A stretch of 64,000 bases of DNA from Dioscorea cayenensis subsp. rotundata (GCF_009730915.1 NC_052477.1:1877699-1941698), one strand, 5' to 3'. Shown: positions 23,812-36,191, counted from the stretch's first letter. The notes: a model not told the origin generated them from the sequence alone. Program-made: numbers and translations.

Positions 23812-26371
23812 TGTCACACCCCGACTTGCGGCCCCGGACGCGACAATCACCACAATGACCCGAGGAGGGATACCTCACCATTCTACTCTCGAGTCGTCGT
23901 AAGGCTAGCACAAAACCCGAATCAATACCACTTAACCAAAAAACACTTACACAGGAAGATATACAAGACTAAAGATACATCTAATACACAGAAGAAGCAA
24001 CAACATCAAACCTATTAATGAAATTCAAGAAGCATATTGATCATAAATACCACAAGGTTTCAACATAAATAAACAACATATGAAACCTACACATAGAGTA
24101 GCAAATACACTAGTGGATCCATGTTCTTATACAATGCAAAATGTTCTTTAAGAAATATACATAAGACAAGAAATATAAAGATAAATGCCAACAGCTCATT
24201 ACACGTACCCATACTATCGCTACTAAATTAAAGCCTGGAAAGGAGGTAGGGGGTGAGTAACCTAAGTCACTTAGTGAATGGGTTAGCATAGTTTTAGCAG
24301 AATAGTCAAATAAACCAAAGAATTTTCTTAAACAATATCTCATACTAAAACATGAATTTTGACATTTCACATAAGTACAGATAAACGCAAGGTATAAGAA
24401 TCAAATCAATCAACCTCATAAAATACCCATTTTCGATCAAATGAATGTTTCAACAATTTTAAAAAAAATCCACAAATGTATAACTCAAGTTCAATATTAC
24501 ATATAAGATAAGCCTAACATCAAACAATGTCTTAACAAGTATACAATAGAATACTACTCAAAAACCCAATCACATGAAAACAAAAATCTTCTCAAATACG
24601 AAAATTCCATCTCGAAGTAATGATCAATGGCCTAAAAACGCTTTCAAACTTAGCTGCCATCGCGACTTGGTCGAGAGCCATCAAAATGTTCATAACTTTG
24701 ATGTTGGCCCACCAAGAGCCAGTATGGTGACTCCAGATTCTCAATGCATATCCATTCAAGATTCTACATGCCACTTGAACTGGACAACAAACTCGGGTCT
24801 TCACGCCACCTCAACAGGTTGGCAGTGAGGATTGCCTACAATAGTAGGGCAAGGCTCCGCCTGGTCACCATCAAAACATGTGGAAGCACAACAAAATGCA
24901 ATATATGCATAACAAGCATGCGGTCCAGATCCAAGACACCATCCCCAACCTGGGATGAAAACTGATTCAACAAATCTCAATGGTAAAAGCTCAACAACAA
25001 ATAAAACATGCTTTCAAAGATCATTTTTAATTTCCAAAGCGTGAGGCAATAATGGCATAATACTTTTGATCAACCAATTAAGAGTTTTCCAAATATAAAT
25101 CAAAAGTAGTAAAGTTTTATCCAAATAGATCAACACATCGAATTGAATACGATAAAATCAGGACACAATCATAAATCACACAAAGACGGCATTTAAATCA
25201 AATTCTACTAAAATGTGCATCAACATAAACCCACTCACTCTTAGGCGATTTAAATTTCTAGCACGCTAATCTTCCGCCAGTTCCTTTCTTCGAGCTGAGA
25301 TCTCACCGCCTAGCCAAAGCACCAACGTAAACAATAAGAAATAAAACAAGTCAACCACAACCAAGGAAACCCTAGGTTCACTAATCGACGAGCAACCCTA
25401 AGTCGACTCTAGGGTTGTCTCAGAATTGGCTACCAAGGTTTCCAAGAAGTTTCTACGGATGATTGGCTTCAACATAAACCAAAGAAACAAGTAAACAAGG
25501 AAGGTTCACTAGTGCTACAAAGAATACTCACAAAGAATCAAGAAACCTAGCAAGAAATGGTTCATGGATTCAACAATCCAAGGAAGCTAAAACAATGCAA
25601 AACAAAACTCTTAAGTTATCAAAACTATAACTAACAAGAAGAACATGGATCAAGCCAACAATCAAAACCCTTAGGCTGTCATCCCTCAACAACAAGGAAA
25701 AACATGAAAATGGGGGCTTACCTCAAAGTTTCAAAGGAAAGATGGATGAATCTTGGCTCCTATGTTGGAAGAACAAGGCTAGAAACTTCTCTATAACTCC
25801 AAAAACATTAAGGAAATGAGAGGAAGAAGGGGAAGAAATGGAAAAGGGTTAGGGTTTACAAAGACTCGTAAAACCCCTTCAATCAAAGTTGGAAAAAGGC
25901 AAAACACTCAAGGGCGATTTCACAAAAAGCACTAGCGTGCTTAGGGAAAAGCACGGGTGTACTTCAGAAAAGAGCACGCATGGACGTCGCCAGGAAAGCA
26001 TGGGCGTGCTTCAAGAAAGAGCACATGTGTGCTTTACCTCGTGCAAATCTTTCAAATTTCAGAAAACACTCAACACAGGTAGTGGTCTTCGAGCAGAGTC
26101 GTGCTCTTCAAAGCTGGGTGTGCTTCGTGGTGTGCTTCGTAGCGTGCTTATTACAAAGTTGGCCAATTTTACTCCAAAAATCAAGTCAAACACTCTCATG
26201 TAAAAAGCATGAGCATAAACATGGTCTAAACACCGACGTGCTTTATGTTTTTAGACTAAAAACATCAAAAACACACTACTTTTCACCAAAGAACTTCCCC
26301 AACTAAAACAAACACTTTGGAACGCACTTGGAAAAGACGACAACGGCAAGGAAAAGGTCACTAATACCACA
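23812..26371. mobile_element. Possible long solo LTR or non-coding LTR element
   Basis: The block starts 'tgtcacaccccgacttgcgg', a start seen in some plant LTR retrotransposons, and the sequence is more GC-balanced than its neighbours up to about 26370, where AT-rich DNA resumes. It has no protein domains; the open frames at 24574 and 25889 are not recognised. The right end ('aataccaca') is a guess and I could not find a 5-bp target duplication, so the type is tentative. Confidence 0.35.
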
Positions 26372-27139
26372 TTATAGTTCCAAATTGTATAGTAGTACAC
26401 ACACAAAAATATATATCTAACTACAATTGTTTTGAATAGATAAGCTTTAATGGACATATGCTATGACAACGAAGATCTTCCAATAGGAATGCTTACCAAA
26501 CTTGATAAAGTAAACATTATTTCGGTATTCCTTTGCTTTATCATAAATAAAAATTATTATCAATATTTATTTCACGCAAATATATATATTTTTAAAAATT
26601 ATTAAAAATGGTAAAACCTCCATAGCAAATTAGGGAATTATATAGTATCTACCGATCAAGTGATTCGTGGCCTTTTTCATATCCCTTTGCGCTTGAAACC
26701 AACTTTAATTAATACGCATCTTCCTCTTGAAAAACATTACCATTAAATAGTCTTAATTTCAGAGAGTTTTATAACAATTGGTTAGCATTTAGCTACATAT
26801 ATAATTTTTAATTTTAACCACATAATTTTTATAAATATCTAATGAAGAAACTCATATATATATTAGTATCTAACAACCAATTGCTTCTTCCCTAAGCCAT
26901 CAAAAGCATTAAAAAAAAAACTTAGCTTTGAACATATCAGTGATGGCATTTTCAAGTATTTGAGATCTCTATTTTCTTGTTACAGTGGCAGAATTTTCGT
27001 CTCTAAAATCTCTACTTTCATGTAGCATTGATGTAATTTTCCTTCTCTGAAACCCCTATTTTCTTGTAGTAGTGATAAAATTTTATGTCTCATTTTCTGA
27101 TACCTTTGTTTATTTTAGTAGTGAACGAGAGGAAGAGAA

Positions 27140-27279
27140 TCATGGGGGTGCAACTTATTCAAACTTGGCAAATGCTTCCGCAAATGCTTTTAGCTGCAGG
27201 ATCACGCCCTAAATTCGATTCCTTAATGGAAGAGTATCGCAATATCAAGCTAGCTGCTAGAAACTTCTTAAACTCTTGA
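27140..27279 (+). pseudogene. Truncated copy of the gene at 30592
   Basis: From the ATG at about 27142 the frame reads 'MGVQLIQTWQMLPQML' and continues to 'KFDSLMEEYRNIKLAAR', stopping after 'NFLNS'. It aligns with the start of the 30592-31493 gene ('DSLMEDYRKF..AKNVL' in one frame). The DNA upstream (26880-27140) also matches 30270-30590, including several 'tagcagtggcgg'-like phrases. Only the first about 45 codons are left, so it is a 5' gene fragment. Confidence 0.7.
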
Positions 27280-27522
27280 ATAGAAAAGCTTTGATGGACA
27301 TATACTAGAAAAGTTTTATAACAATTGGTTAGTATTTAGCCACATAATTTTTTTTATTTTTTAATTGTAACCACATAATTTTTATAAATATCTAATGAAG
27401 AAACTCATATATAATTGTTAGATGAGTCGCAATTTTTGACCAGATGACGCCAGTGAATGAAACTAAGATACGCTCATAAAAGAAAAAAGGAATAAAATAA
27501 AGTTGACTAACAATGCCGCTTT

Positions 27523-28061
27523 AGTAGTGGTGTCAAACGGGTCGACCCGGCCCGGGCCCACACGGCCCATGCACTATGCAGGCTCGGGCCGGCACGGCCC
27601 TGCCTCAGAAATCGTGCCGGCCGGCACGGCCAACTCATTCACTAAGGTCGGCCCAAAGACGCGGGTCTCGACTCCATATATATTATATTTATATTTTTTT
27701 ATTTTTAAACCCCAAAAAAATATAAAAAAATACTCCTAAAATTGCTAAAAAAATATAAAAAAATATACTAAAATTTAAAAAAACATAGAACTAAAAAGCT
27801 TTTATTGACTAAAAACAAAAAAATATACCATTTTTAAAAAAAGAAAAAAACTTACATTTGAGGCAGGGCCATGTTGCTCGGGCGCTGGGTCAAGGGCCGG
27901 CCAGCTGGGCCGAAATTCCCTAGCCCAAAGATGGTCTCGGGTATGGGCCGCGGCCCTGCTCGAAAGCACCGTGATCAGAGCACTCGGCTTTGGGCCAAGC
28001 ACGGCCCAACTCATACCGGCCAGCTCGGGCCCCGGGGTGCACGGCCCATTTGACACCACTA
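27523..28061. mobile_element. Non-autonomous hAT-like element, GC-rich arms
   Basis: Terminal inverted repeats 'tagtggtgtcaaacgggtcg' and, at the right, the reverse complement of 'gcacggcccatttgacacca'. An 8-bp flank 'gccgcttt' (27515-27522) is matched by 'gctgcttt' (28062-28069), 7 of 8. The same host sequence without the insertion ('caatgccgctttgtagacc') is present in the later repeat copies near 29414, which confirms the insertion. Arms are rich in GGCCCGG-like words and the centre is A/T-rich. Confidence 0.8.
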
Positions 28062-30591
28062 GCTGCTTTGTAGACGTAAAACCAAAAGATAAAATGTTAA
28101 AAATATATTACACATTACCTCTTTATTTAAATTTAAACTCTAATGTTCATTCATATATAATCCAAGATTTGTAACAACTGGTTAGTATTTAGCCACATAA
28201 ACTTTTATTTTTTTTTAATTATAACCACGGAAGTTTTATAAATATCTAATGAAAAAGATCGTGTATATATAATAGTACTTAACAACTAATTGCTGCTTTA
28301 TCATAAATAAAAATTATTATCAATATTTATTTCACGCAAATATATATATATATATATATATTGAAATTATTAAAATGGTAAACCCTTCAAAGCAAATTAG
28401 GGAATTATATAGTATTTACCGATTTCTGATGTGATTCGTGGCTTTTTGATATCCCTTGGCGTTTGAAACCAACTTTCGTTAATACCTATCTTCCATTTGA
28501 AAAGATTACCATTGAATAGTCTTAATTTCAGAGTTTTATAACAATTGGTTAGTATTTAGCCACATATATTTTTTTATTTTTTAAATGTAACCACATAATT
28601 TTTTTATAAATATCTCAATGAAGAAACTCATATATAATTGTTTGATGAGTTGTACTTTTGGACTCAGTGACGCTGCAGTGTAATAAAACTAAAGATATGT
28701 CATAAAAAGAAAAAGAATATCATAAAGTTGACTAACAATGCCGCTTGTAGACCGAAAACCAAAAGATATATGTTAAAAAATTTATCACATCGCTACCTCT
28801 TTATTTAAATTTAAACTCTAATGTTCATTCATATATAATCCCTAGATTTGTAACAACTGGTTAGTATTTAGCCACATAAACTTTTGATTATTTTTTTAAT
28901 TATAACCATAGAAGTTTTATAAATATCTAATGAAAAAGTTCGTGTATATATAATAGTACTTAACAACTAATTGCTGCTTTATCATAAATAAAAATTATTA
29001 TCAATATTTATTTCACGCAAATATATATATATATATATATATTGAAATTATTAAAATGGTAAACCCTTCAAAGCAAATTAGGGAATTATATAGTATTTAC
29101 CGATTTCTGATGTGATTCGTGGCTTTTTGATATCCCTTGGCGTTTGAAACCAACTTTCGTTAATACCTATCTTCCATTTGAAAAGATTACCATTGAATAG
29201 TCTTAATTTCAGAGTTTTATAACAATTGGTTAGTATTTAGCCACATAATTTTTATTTTTTTAATTGTAAACCACATAATTTTTTTATAAATATCTAATGA
29301 AGAAACTCATATATAATTGTTAGATGAGTTGCGTGATTGAAATGACGCCGCAGTGGAATGTAAACTAAGATATGTCATAAAAAGAAAAAGGAATAAAATA
29401 AAGTTGACTAACAATGCCGCTTTGTAGACCCGAAAACCGAAAGATAAATGTTAAAATATATTACATGCTACTCTTTATTGAAATTTAAACTCTAATGTTC
29501 ATTCATATATAATCCCGAGATTTGTAAATCAATTGGTTAGTATTTAATTAGCCACATAAACTTTTTGATTTTTAATTATAACCACGTAATTTTTTTATAA
29601 AAAAATATAATGAAAAAGCTTGTGTATATATAATAGTACTTAATTACTAATTTCTGCTTTATCATAATTAAAAATTATGATCAATATTTATTTCAAGCAA
29701 ATATATATTGAAATTATTAAAATGGTAAACCATCCACAAAGAAATTAGGGAATTATATAGTATCTCACCGATTTTTGAAGTGATTTGTGGCTTTTTCATA
29801 TCCTTTTGGCATTTGAAACCAACTTCATTAATACGCATCTTCCTCTTGAAAAACATTACCATTGAATAGTCTTAATTTCAGAGTTTTATAACAATTGGTT
29901 AGTATTTAGCCACATAATTTTTTTTTATTTTTTAAATGTAACCACAAAATTTTTATACATATCTAATGAAGAAACTCATATATAATTGTTAGATGAGTTA
30001 CAATTTTTTGACCAATGACGCTGCCTCGTGAATGAAACCAAGATACGTCATAAAAAGAAAAAGAATAAGATAAAAGCTGACTAAAAACGCTGCTTATAAA
30101 CCGAAAACCAATATAAATGTTAAAATATATTACACGCTTTCTTTATTTAAATTTAAAACTCTAATAATCATTCATATATAATCCCGAGATTTGTAACAAT
30201 TGGTTAGTATTTAATTAGCCACATAAAATTTTCTTCTTAAGTACTATTATAATAGTACTTAAGAAGTAATTATTACTTCTCTAATATGGCATCAAAAGCG
30301 TAAAAAAAAAAAAGAAAAAAAATCTGAGTTTTGAATTCGTTAGTGACGGAATTTTTCATCTTTGAGATCCATGTTTTTTTTTGGTAGCAGTGGCGGAAAT
30401 TTTTAATCTGTAAGACGTCTTCTTTCTTGCAGCCTTGATGAAATTTTTCTATATTTGAAACTCCTATTTTTTAACGGATTTTTTTCGTTCTGACACCCTT
30501 TATTTTTTTCTTGTAGCAGTGACAAAAAAATTTTTCGTCTCTAAAGCCTTTTGTTTGTTTTTGTTAGTGAAGGAGAGCAATAGGATCATGC

Positions 30592-31493
30592 ATGGGGTGC
30601 ATCATATCCAAAATTCGCAAATTCTGCGCAAATGCTTTCGGCCCCCAAGATCACGCCCAAAGTCGATTCCTTAATGGAAGATTATCGCAAGTTCAGCACC
30701 CCTGCCAAAAACGTCTTAAGCTCTTTCATAGAACAACTCAGAGAGAACCAATCCACCTCCGCCGATCTCCCTTGAAGAAGCCGTCAACCGTTTCAGAAAT
30801 GACGAGCCCAACACGTCCGTCCTCATGAGTTTGCAAAAGTTCAAAGCCAAGTGCAACACTTACCTCCATGAAAATAATCTTAACAGCTCATGCGAACGGG
30901 AGGACAGCTGTAATACCTATACCGACAAGTTCTCAGGTGTTAAAAACATCCTGGATGAAGATCTCAAAATGGTGGAACGTTGGAATACAGTTGCACAATG
31001 GGTTTTCTTTGTGATCAGCCTTGGATTGCAAATCACTTCTTCGGTGCTTTCTTACGTGGGTAACCATCCGTTGGTTGCCGCTGTCATTGGCCCTGTGGTG
31101 TGCAAGGGGATTGACTCACTGGAAAGTAAGATTAACAACCTTTGTTTTGAAAAGCGTAAGAACTCCCTTAAAAACAAGATAGACAATGTTGATCTATTGA
31201 TGATAGCCATTGATAAGCATCGCAGAATTAAAGAGCGTATGCTGCAAACTTCACGAGACATTGAGAAGATCAACGGGTTTAAAGCGCGTGTTCATAAGCT
31301 GGTGGATGTTTATATTAGTAACTTTGCTGATCATGGGAATGATGAGGAAGCGGCAAAGTTAGCAGCCATGGATAGGATTGAAACTGAGAATAGATGTTTA
31401 CAGATAAGTCTTCAGGATTTGTTGAGGAACGTGGAGCGGTGTCTTGAGGACCTCAGCACAGCCACGGAAAACATCCAAAGGCTTAAAAATTAA
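30592..31493 (+). pseudogene. Small plant protein gene with a disrupted 5' part; function not recognised
   Basis: The long open part is 30825-31493 (222 residues, starting MSLQKFKAKC). Upstream, in the same frame, readable codons extend back to about 30733 ('PPPISLEEAVNRFRNDEPN'), where a TAG stops it. The rest of the expected N terminus ('SLMEDYRKFSTPAKNVLSSF') lies in another frame, so at least one frameshift separates the halves. The ATG at 30592 opens a third frame (MGCIISK) that looks accidental. The protein has a hydrophobic hairpin-like pair of segments (about residues 55-90 of the 222) and then coiled-coil-rich helices ('ERMLQTSRDIEKINGF', 'LQDLLRNVERCLEDL'). The layout vaguely recalls UPF0496-type plant proteins, but I would not name it. 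The 222-residue frame might still be translated. Confidence 0.55.
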
Positions 31494-32160
31494 TGAGGTA
31501 AAATTAAAAGCACATGGAGGTATATTAGTGGTGGTACGATGGCTGCGGAGGCGCAGGACCGATCGATCACGGGTTAGGTGTTGATTTTCTTTGTTGGGTT
31601 TCGAAGAAGCCTGTTGTTTTTCGTGTTTTGTTTATGTTTTTGTTGTTTGTTTTGGATTTACTGTTGTATTATATTTAGGAGTTTGTGATTTTGTTCTTTG
31701 TTTATTCTTCTCTACTTTTGATTAGTAGAGAAATACTGTGTGCTTGCTTTGTCTTAATTGAAGTGGTTTATCCACTTGTATTAAAAAAAAAAATCAACTG
31801 TATATATAAGATTGTATTTACTTCCATCCTGTTTTTTGTGTTTTTGTTTTTCATATCTCCTCTGCTTGTTCCCATTTGTTACCTCTTACTTTTTATCAAT
31901 AAAATAAATAAATAAATATATAAATTTGTATTTACAGATAAATAAGAATGCACTAATTCAAAATGACGCATGAACTGATTCAAGCACCGGCTAGATGCCA
32001 AAACATTCTGACTAGCGAGTCATCTGCACATGGCAGAGCTTTTTTTCTCTTATAATGCAAACATATTATTTATTTGTAATATATATATATAGAATCTCAT
32101 AATTAATCACTATGATTAATTTCTCATTGTACTTGTATAAATAAACTAAGAACTAATACA
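31494..32160. other. 3' flank and intergenic DNA
   Basis: T-rich sequence after the gene, probably including its 3' UTR. A 'gtttatccacttgtatt' phrase followed by an A-run at 31768-31795 also occurs, with a slightly different spacer, at 32967-32996. No gene is seen. Confidence 0.4.
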
Positions 32161-32163
32161 TCA

Positions 32164-33000
32164 ATGAGAAAACACTTTCAACAATTAACAATGGACTTGA
32201 TATACAAAAGAAACAAACATAGAGCACTAAACTTTTCAACATGGAGAATTCAATTGAGAAAAACCACAGGATTGAAGACTGGACCTTCATCCCACCATTG
32301 GAGAAAAACAACCGTGAGAATGAACTTGGATCTGTTCAAGCTCTTTCACCCCTCCAATTCTGCTCGGCCCAGCTTCTAATGTCTCAGATATAGTTGGGCC
32401 CAACATTGACTATGATTTTAAATCAAACTAAGGCCGTTTTGAATGAATTGATAACTGGTGAGCTAGATTATGATGCCAAGCGGGCAGGGATTAAACAGTT
32501 TCACACTAATGAACCAAATTAACTTAATTAAAAGCAGCACATTTGAACCTGCTCTCAAACAAGATGAGCCCAACTTGATGCCTACCCAAGTTGTGTTACC
32601 ATGGCCCATCATGAAGCCCAAATCAATTTTAAGTGGGCCTGAGGCTGTAGGCTGACCCATCAGCTGACCCAGAAAATAATGCCAATAGCCTGATATGATG
32701 CTTCTAAACCGCCAATTTCCCAAGCCATTATTTTAGGGTACATTTGGCATTTAAAGCCATGCCCACCTCCAGATTATGGCTTGATTAAATCCACAAACTC
32801 ACCTCAAGACTGGGAGAATGAAAAGGTCTTTGATAAAAACCTAGCTGAAGATTTTACAGAAGACCGGTGGGATGAAGTACTATAGTTATCTATGTCCAGT
32901 GGACTGATTTTGTGTTGTTATCTCTGTTATTGTATTTGTGTGTGTGTTTTTAATCAAATTAATGTGTTTATCCACTTTTTCTAAAAAAAAAAAAAATCAC
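32164..33000 (+). other. Broken coding-like segment ending in an A-run; unrecognised
   Basis: Several frames contain protein-like stretches ('IEDWTFIPPLEKNNRENELG', 'AVLNELITGELDYDAKRAG', and near the end 'WENEKVFDKNLAEDFTEDRW') separated by stops. The segment ends in a run of 14 A at 32983-32996. A 9-base word, cacaggatt, occurs at 32265-32273 and again at 32998-33006 straight after the A-run, as a retroposed sequence would show. I do not recognise the protein. Confidence 0.35.
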
Positions 33001-33227
33001 AGGATTTCATTTAGATGAATAATTTATGCAATGAAATTAATAGGAATGCAAAGTTTTGTTAGTTTTTTTTTTAAATAAAAGTAACAAACGTTGCCTTATA
33101 AAAGGGTTGTCAAAAAAATAGATAAGTATGGTGGTGCATTAGTTTTGGTGGTTTAACAACCCTTAAAGATTTACTATATGGGGTAAACTAGCATGAGAGG
33201 CAATGACGACATACTACATTTGCCTAA

Positions 33228-33406
33228 GTGTTGAGATAATGATGTTTATTTTAATTTGGTTAGAATATTTTTGATTTAAATATTTAAGTTAGCTATTTGT
33301 TGATTACAATTCAAATTAGTTGAAAATCATCTTTTCAGAATTTTGCCTTTATAAAAGTTTTTATGAATGAAGTATGCAATTTTTTTCATCTTTTTTTTTA
33401 AGTTAT
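33228..33406 (+). repeat. Probable 5' LTR of a Ty1-copia fragment
   Basis: The segment begins 'tgttgagataatgatg' and ends 'aagttatca', with a TATA-like 'ctttataaaag' near 33344. It is followed at once by 'gtggtatcaagagtcagg', which is close to the usual plant copia primer-binding word (tggtatcagagc, pairing with initiator Met tRNA), with a one-base difference in spacing. The matching 3' LTR is not found in the window. Confidence 0.55.
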
Positions 33407-33445
33407 CAGTGGTATCAAGAGTCAGGTTTTTAACAAAAAGGAGAG

Positions 33446-34380
33446 TTGTTTGTAGCGAAGAAATTTACAATGTCTGCAGACAACTTTGTGCAACCATCTA
33501 TTTCACGTTTTGATGGTCACTACGATTATTGGAGCATGTTGATGGAAAATTTCTTAAAATTAAAAGAATATTGGAATATTGTTGAATTCGGAGTTGCAAC
33601 CTCGGATGTTGGAGTGATACCTATAGAAGCACAATGGAAGGAACTTGAGGCATCAAAGTTGAAAGACTTGAAGACGAAGAATTACTTATTTCAGGCCATT
33701 AATCAATCTATCTTAGAGACGATTCTTTGCAAAGAAGCCTCCAAGTATATTTGGGATTCAATGCAGAGAAAATATCAAGGCTCATCAAGAGTGAAGCGTG
33801 CACAACTTCAAGCTTTGAGAAGGGATTTTGAAAATCTACAAATGAAGGATGGAGAATTTGTTAACAACTGTTTTGCAAGAACCTTGGGGTTAGCCAATAA
33901 TATGCGTTTTCATGGGGAGAAGATGGACAATATTGTTATTGTTGGAAAGATATTGCGATATTTGACAACAAAATTTGACTATATATAGTCTGTTCAACTG
34001 AAGAATCAAAGGACATGGATGCATTCTTCATTGATAAACGTCAAAGCTCTTTATTAGTTCATGAGCAGAAGATGAACTATAATTTTACTGCTGAGGAGGA
34101 AGCTTTGAAGGCCTCTACAACCAATAAATTATCAATATTGTAGAGGTGGAAGTAGAGGAAGAGGAAGAGCAGATAGAGGGTACAGAAGTGGTAACAGAAA
34201 TACTGATGATGGTTATCTATAGAGTAAAGAAAGAGGACAAATCAACAGTTTGATAAATCTAAGATTGATTGCTTTAAATGTCATCGATTTGGTCATTTCT
34301 GTTTTGAATGTTACACTAAGCTACCCAATGACAAAGACAAAGGAAAAGAGACTTTGCTAATGGTAATTCAAGATAGTTAG
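33446..34380 (+). pseudogene. Ty1-copia gag fragment
   Basis: The 180-residue frame at 33446-33988 is a copia-type gag ('FDGHYDYWSMLMENFLKLKE', then 'IWDSMQRKYQGSSRVKRAQL'). After a stop at 33987, readable gag sequence continues in broken frames to a nucleocapsid zinc knuckle 'CFKCHRFGHFCFEC' (CX2CX4HX4C) at about 34272-34313. Protease, integrase and reverse transcriptase are missing; antisense LINE sequence starts at about 34390. It is the 5' remnant of a copia element. Confidence 0.85.
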
Positions 34381-34785
34381 AAATCTCACAAGTCAGATAT
34401 TTGGAACAAAGTGGCTCAACCCCTATACCTATATATAAACCCATTACAATTCTATCACACAACCAATGTAATACTATCATTCTTCTAACAGCAACCACAT
34501 GAAGAACTTGGTCCTAGGAGAAGAGTTTAAATTCCATAGACTTTTCCACCCCCTCTAATTTTCCCAGCTATCCAAATTTGAATTTAGGGAAGAGTACACT
34601 GCTACAATCTTGACTTGATTATGGATTGGAAGTCAAACCCAGGATTGATTTGGCCAAAGTTTTGATAGGGATAGGGGAGTTTAAATTTGGACCCATAAAA
34701 ACAATCAAAGCATTAAAATCCCAGTTAGAGTTCTCCCAAAAATCATCAATATGAACATTAGAACTGAAAAGATCCGTATTCATGA

Positions 34786-36191
34786 GGTAAAAATCTCAGG
34801 TTGGTACCTCTAAGTAGGTCAAGTTGCCCCTTTAATCCCTCTATTGTAATTTGGCCGCATGAAGTCCCTCTATTTTTTTAATTGAGCAATTCCAGTCCAG
34901 AGGTTAACAGACGTTTGTCTTGCCATCCAAAAGTGATGACGTGGCTTTCTTTTTTCATTAAAAAAAGTATTAAACAACTCTAAAAAAAAGACATGTAAGC
35001 ACTCTCACTAACTAACACCCATATTAAGAATTTCGGATCCGGATCAAAACTGAGATCGGATCCGATAAGCTTAATCCCTCATTTTGATCGCCTCCTCCAC
35101 TCTTCCCCGTAATCCATCCTAATTCCCTTTGCCTCCTCCACTCTTCCCTGTACTCCACCCCAATTTCCTTTGCCCCCTTCACTCATCCCCTTAATCCCTA
35201 ATTCCCTAGACTTGTCAAAGTGCATTCTACCGATCAACATTGCTCGAAGTCAAGCTTCATTTCCGTGGGCGGGAGAATGACATCCTCCAGTGAGGTCCTC
35301 GTCAACCCTAGTTCCACATGATTGAAGGTCTTCTGAGCATGTCAAACCAGAAGAACGGAAGTGAGACCTCTGCGAAGGTATTTACAAAGTAAAAGCTAGG
35401 AACTAAGCTTCTTTGCCCATGAACCTCCTTGTGAAGAGGACAAGCAAGCATTAATTAATAGAAATATGTTCATATTCTTCAAAGACTGATTTATTCACAT
35501 CAAACAGAAGATATAGCCCTCAGGTAGCTACATTAATGCATCCATAATACAAATTTCAATCATTAAAAAAAATAAATTACAAGATTAACAAATAAAAAAA
35601 AAAACCCAAAATCATAAATCTTGCTTCTCTAACTGATTGGATTGAGATGATGAGCCTCATCTCGCTCTTGTTGAAGTTGTTTGAGATGCTTAGAAGGCCT
35701 TCAATCAGGTGGGATTAGGGTTGCTAAGGACCTCACCTTGGTGGATGTCGTTCTCCTAGTCACGGAGGTGAAGCTTGTCTTCGAGCGATGTTGAACTGCA
35801 ACAAGGAATATAGGTCTAGGAATGGTTGTGTACACCGCCAAAATGGAGGAGTGGATGGATGAGGTAAGGGGGACGAGTGGAGGGGACGAAGTGAAAATGA
35901 GGGATTAAGCTTATCGAATTTGGTCTCAGTTTGGATCCGGAACCAAAATTCTTAATATGGGTGTTAGTTAGTGAGGGTGCTTACATGGCTTTTTTTTAGA
36001 GTTATTTAATACTTTTTTAATGAAAAAGAAAGCCACGCCATCATTTTTGGACGGCAAGACAAACGTCTATTAACCTCTGGACTGAAATTGCTCGATTGAA
36101 AAAATAGAGGGACTTCCTGCGGCCAAATTATAATAGAGGAATTAAAGGGGCAACCTGGCCTACTTAGAAGGACCAACCTGAGATTTTTACC
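34786..36191. mobile_element. Foldback Mutator-like element with perfect 9-bp target duplication
   Basis: Termini 'ggtaaaaatctcaggttggt' at the left and its inverse at the right. The flanks are identical 9-mers, tattcatga at 34777-34785 and 36192-36200, the hallmark of Mutator elements. The inverted arms are unusually long: matching continues inward ('taagcttaatccctcatttt' near 35065, 'caacattgctcgaag' near 35237) to about 35350 on the left and about 35675 on the right, so about 560 bp per arm and a loop of about 325 bp. No transposase. The interior could include captured host DNA but no protein is recognised. Confidence 0.93.

Larger units (their letters stand above)
26530..30250. repeat. 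Array of about 680-bp direct repeats
   Basis: The phrase 'gctttatcataaataaaaat' followed by 'caatatttatttcacgcaaa' begins copies at about 26532, 28293, 28974 and 29654 (the last one diverged). The two central copies are spaced 681 and 680 bp apart and are nearly identical, including 'ggaattatatagtatttacc' and 'caattggttagtatttagcc'. The first copy is interrupted by a gene fragment and by a hAT-like insertion. The array runs directly into the upstream region of the gene at 30592. Confidence 0.85.

Noticed and set aside
25889..26306. Two overlapping 104-108 codon frames
   Set aside because: They lie in a possible long LTR, are repetitive ('gcgtgctt' words), and match no family I know.
26530..30250. 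CRISPR-like or satellite array
   Set aside because: The repeats are about 680 bp, few, divergent at the edges and linked to a gene copy; this is local segmental duplication in a plant genome.
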